DNA of 64,000 nucleotides from NCBI GenBank assembly GCA_003994795.1, contig AP018269.1, forward strand, positions 3,395,677-3,459,676, given 5' to 3'. This DNA is from Cylindrospermum sp. NIES-4074. GTDB lineage: Bacteria; Cyanobacteriota; Cyanobacteriia; Cyanobacteriales; Nostocaceae. How positions within the stretch are numbered: the stretch's first letter is position 1; each line of letters starts with the position of its first letter. Below are positions 63,613-64,000 of the stretch, piece by piece. The notes below the pieces were generated by a model. That model was not told the origin of the DNA. It did not search any database and saw only the letters and a list, made by a program, of their open reading frames with translations. A program made the position numbers and the translations under genes.

Positions 63613-63915
63613 GTGAATGATAAAAAACTCATGACCCTCACCCTTAACTTGCCACCAAAATTAGAAGAGTATCTGGCACGGGAAGCTAGACAGCGAGGGC
63701 TTTCGCTTGAAGCGTATACGTTGCAAATTCTCACCAACCACATTCCTCCGCAAGAGAAACAGTCCCAGCTAGTGAATTTGCTTCAGTCTTGGATTGATGA
63801 AGATGAAGCCCAGGAGCAGCAAGAAACAGGTGAGTATTTAATTCAAGCTTTGGACGAAGATCGATTATCTGAGCGTAAGTTATTCCCCATTGAGTTAAAA
63901 GGTGTAACTTGGTGA
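63613..63915 (+). CDS. Antitoxin of a VapBC-like pair
   Basis: 100 residues, or 94 if ATG at 63631 is used (MTLTLNLPPKLEEYLAREAR). The N-terminus has the form of a ribbon-helix-helix DNA-binding part (LTLNLPPKLEEYLAREARQR, GLSLEAYTLQILTNHI); the C-terminus is acidic and helical. The stop overlaps the next start (GTGA), and that gene encodes a PIN-type toxin, so the pair is a type II toxin-antitoxin system. It would repress its own operon. Confidence 0.75.
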   Translation: MNDKKLMTLTLNLPPKLEEYLAREARQRGLSLEAYTLQILTNHIPPQEKQSQLVNLLQSWIDEDEAQEQQETGEYLIQALDEDRLSERKLFPIELKGVTW

Positions 63916-64000
63916 GTCGGGTTATCCTTTTGGATTCAGGGCCAATAGGTCTAGTCACAAATCCAAAACTTTCTTCTGAAAGTGTTGCTTGCACCCAATG
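63912..64000 (+). CDS. PIN-domain (VapC-like) toxin, 5' end only
   Basis: Starts with GTG at 63912, overlapping the antitoxin stop by 4 bp (GTGA), and runs off the window after about 29 codons: MSRVILLDSGPIGLVTNPKL. ILLDSGPIG holds the first catalytic Asp of the PIN nuclease fold. The remaining acidic residues lie outside the window. Confidence 0.75.
   Translation, partial: MSRVILLDSGPIGLVTNPKLSSESVACTQ

Overview
The window is chromosomal DNA from a filamentous, heterocyst-forming cyanobacterium of the Nostoc/Anabaena type. The reasons are the very frequent HIP1 octamer (GCGATCGC), a valyl-tRNA synthetase carrying the cyanobacterial CAAD membrane domain, an hmp-type hormogonium motility cluster with a divergent hmpF, a PatD-like gene, several Uma2 genes, and a dense load of short tandem and palindromic interspersed repeats. 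There are no rRNA genes, complete tRNA genes, CRISPR arrays or transposase genes.

Layout. 1-10 kb: a chemotaxis-like operon on the minus strand (PATAN response regulator, CheY, CheW, MCP, CheA; the CheA is cut by the window edge) with the coiled-coil HmpF gene divergent from it. 10-18 kb: tilS, an AlbA_2-domain gene, a BadF-type sugar kinase next to an AmpG-like permease, a GxxExxY gene bracketed by inverted repeats, and valS. 18-26 kb: a short HmpF paralogue ending in a tandem repeat, an ABC1 kinase, recN, then a gene-poor, MITE-rich stretch with small hypothetical genes and a stray copy of the putA 3' end. 26-40 kb: putA; a translationally coupled lipoprotein plus class III cyclase pair; an LpxB-like gene; a GT14 glycosyltransferase; an M23 peptidase; ftsH; an FMN reductase. 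40-45 kb: accessory DNA with two Uma2 genes (a third lies at 36.6-37.2 kb), a toxin-antitoxin pair whose toxin has an internal stop, and a 530-residue protein with a PD-(D/E)XK-like motif. 44-54 kb: a His-tailed ferrochelatase-family gene with an A10 tract that breaks the N-terminal frame, an MFS transporter, ilvB with a C-terminal zinc ribbon, a TerB-like gene, an Ap4A phosphorylase-like gene, a BtuF-like gene, and an M4 peptidase with its emfourin-type inhibitor. 55-64 kb: a decayed HTH gene, a large DUF4062-like plus WD40 protein lacking an NTPase module, a sucrose-phosphatase-like gene, the bifunctional (p)ppGpp enzyme, a PatD-like gene, and the start of a VapBC-like pair.

How the genes work together. 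The hmp genes form one motility signalling unit. BadF kinase plus AmpG-like permease suggests recycling of cell-wall sugars. The lipoprotein/cyclase pair looks like a periplasmic sensor feeding a cyclic-nucleotide signal. Peptidase plus emfourin is an enzyme-inhibitor pair. The best candidates for undescribed biology are the NTPase-less DUF4062-WD40 protein, the inverted-repeat-bracketed GxxExxY cassette, the lipoprotein-cyclase unit, and the A10 frameshift in the ferrochelatase-family gene.

All family assignments are from reading the sequence and remembered family features; no search was run.
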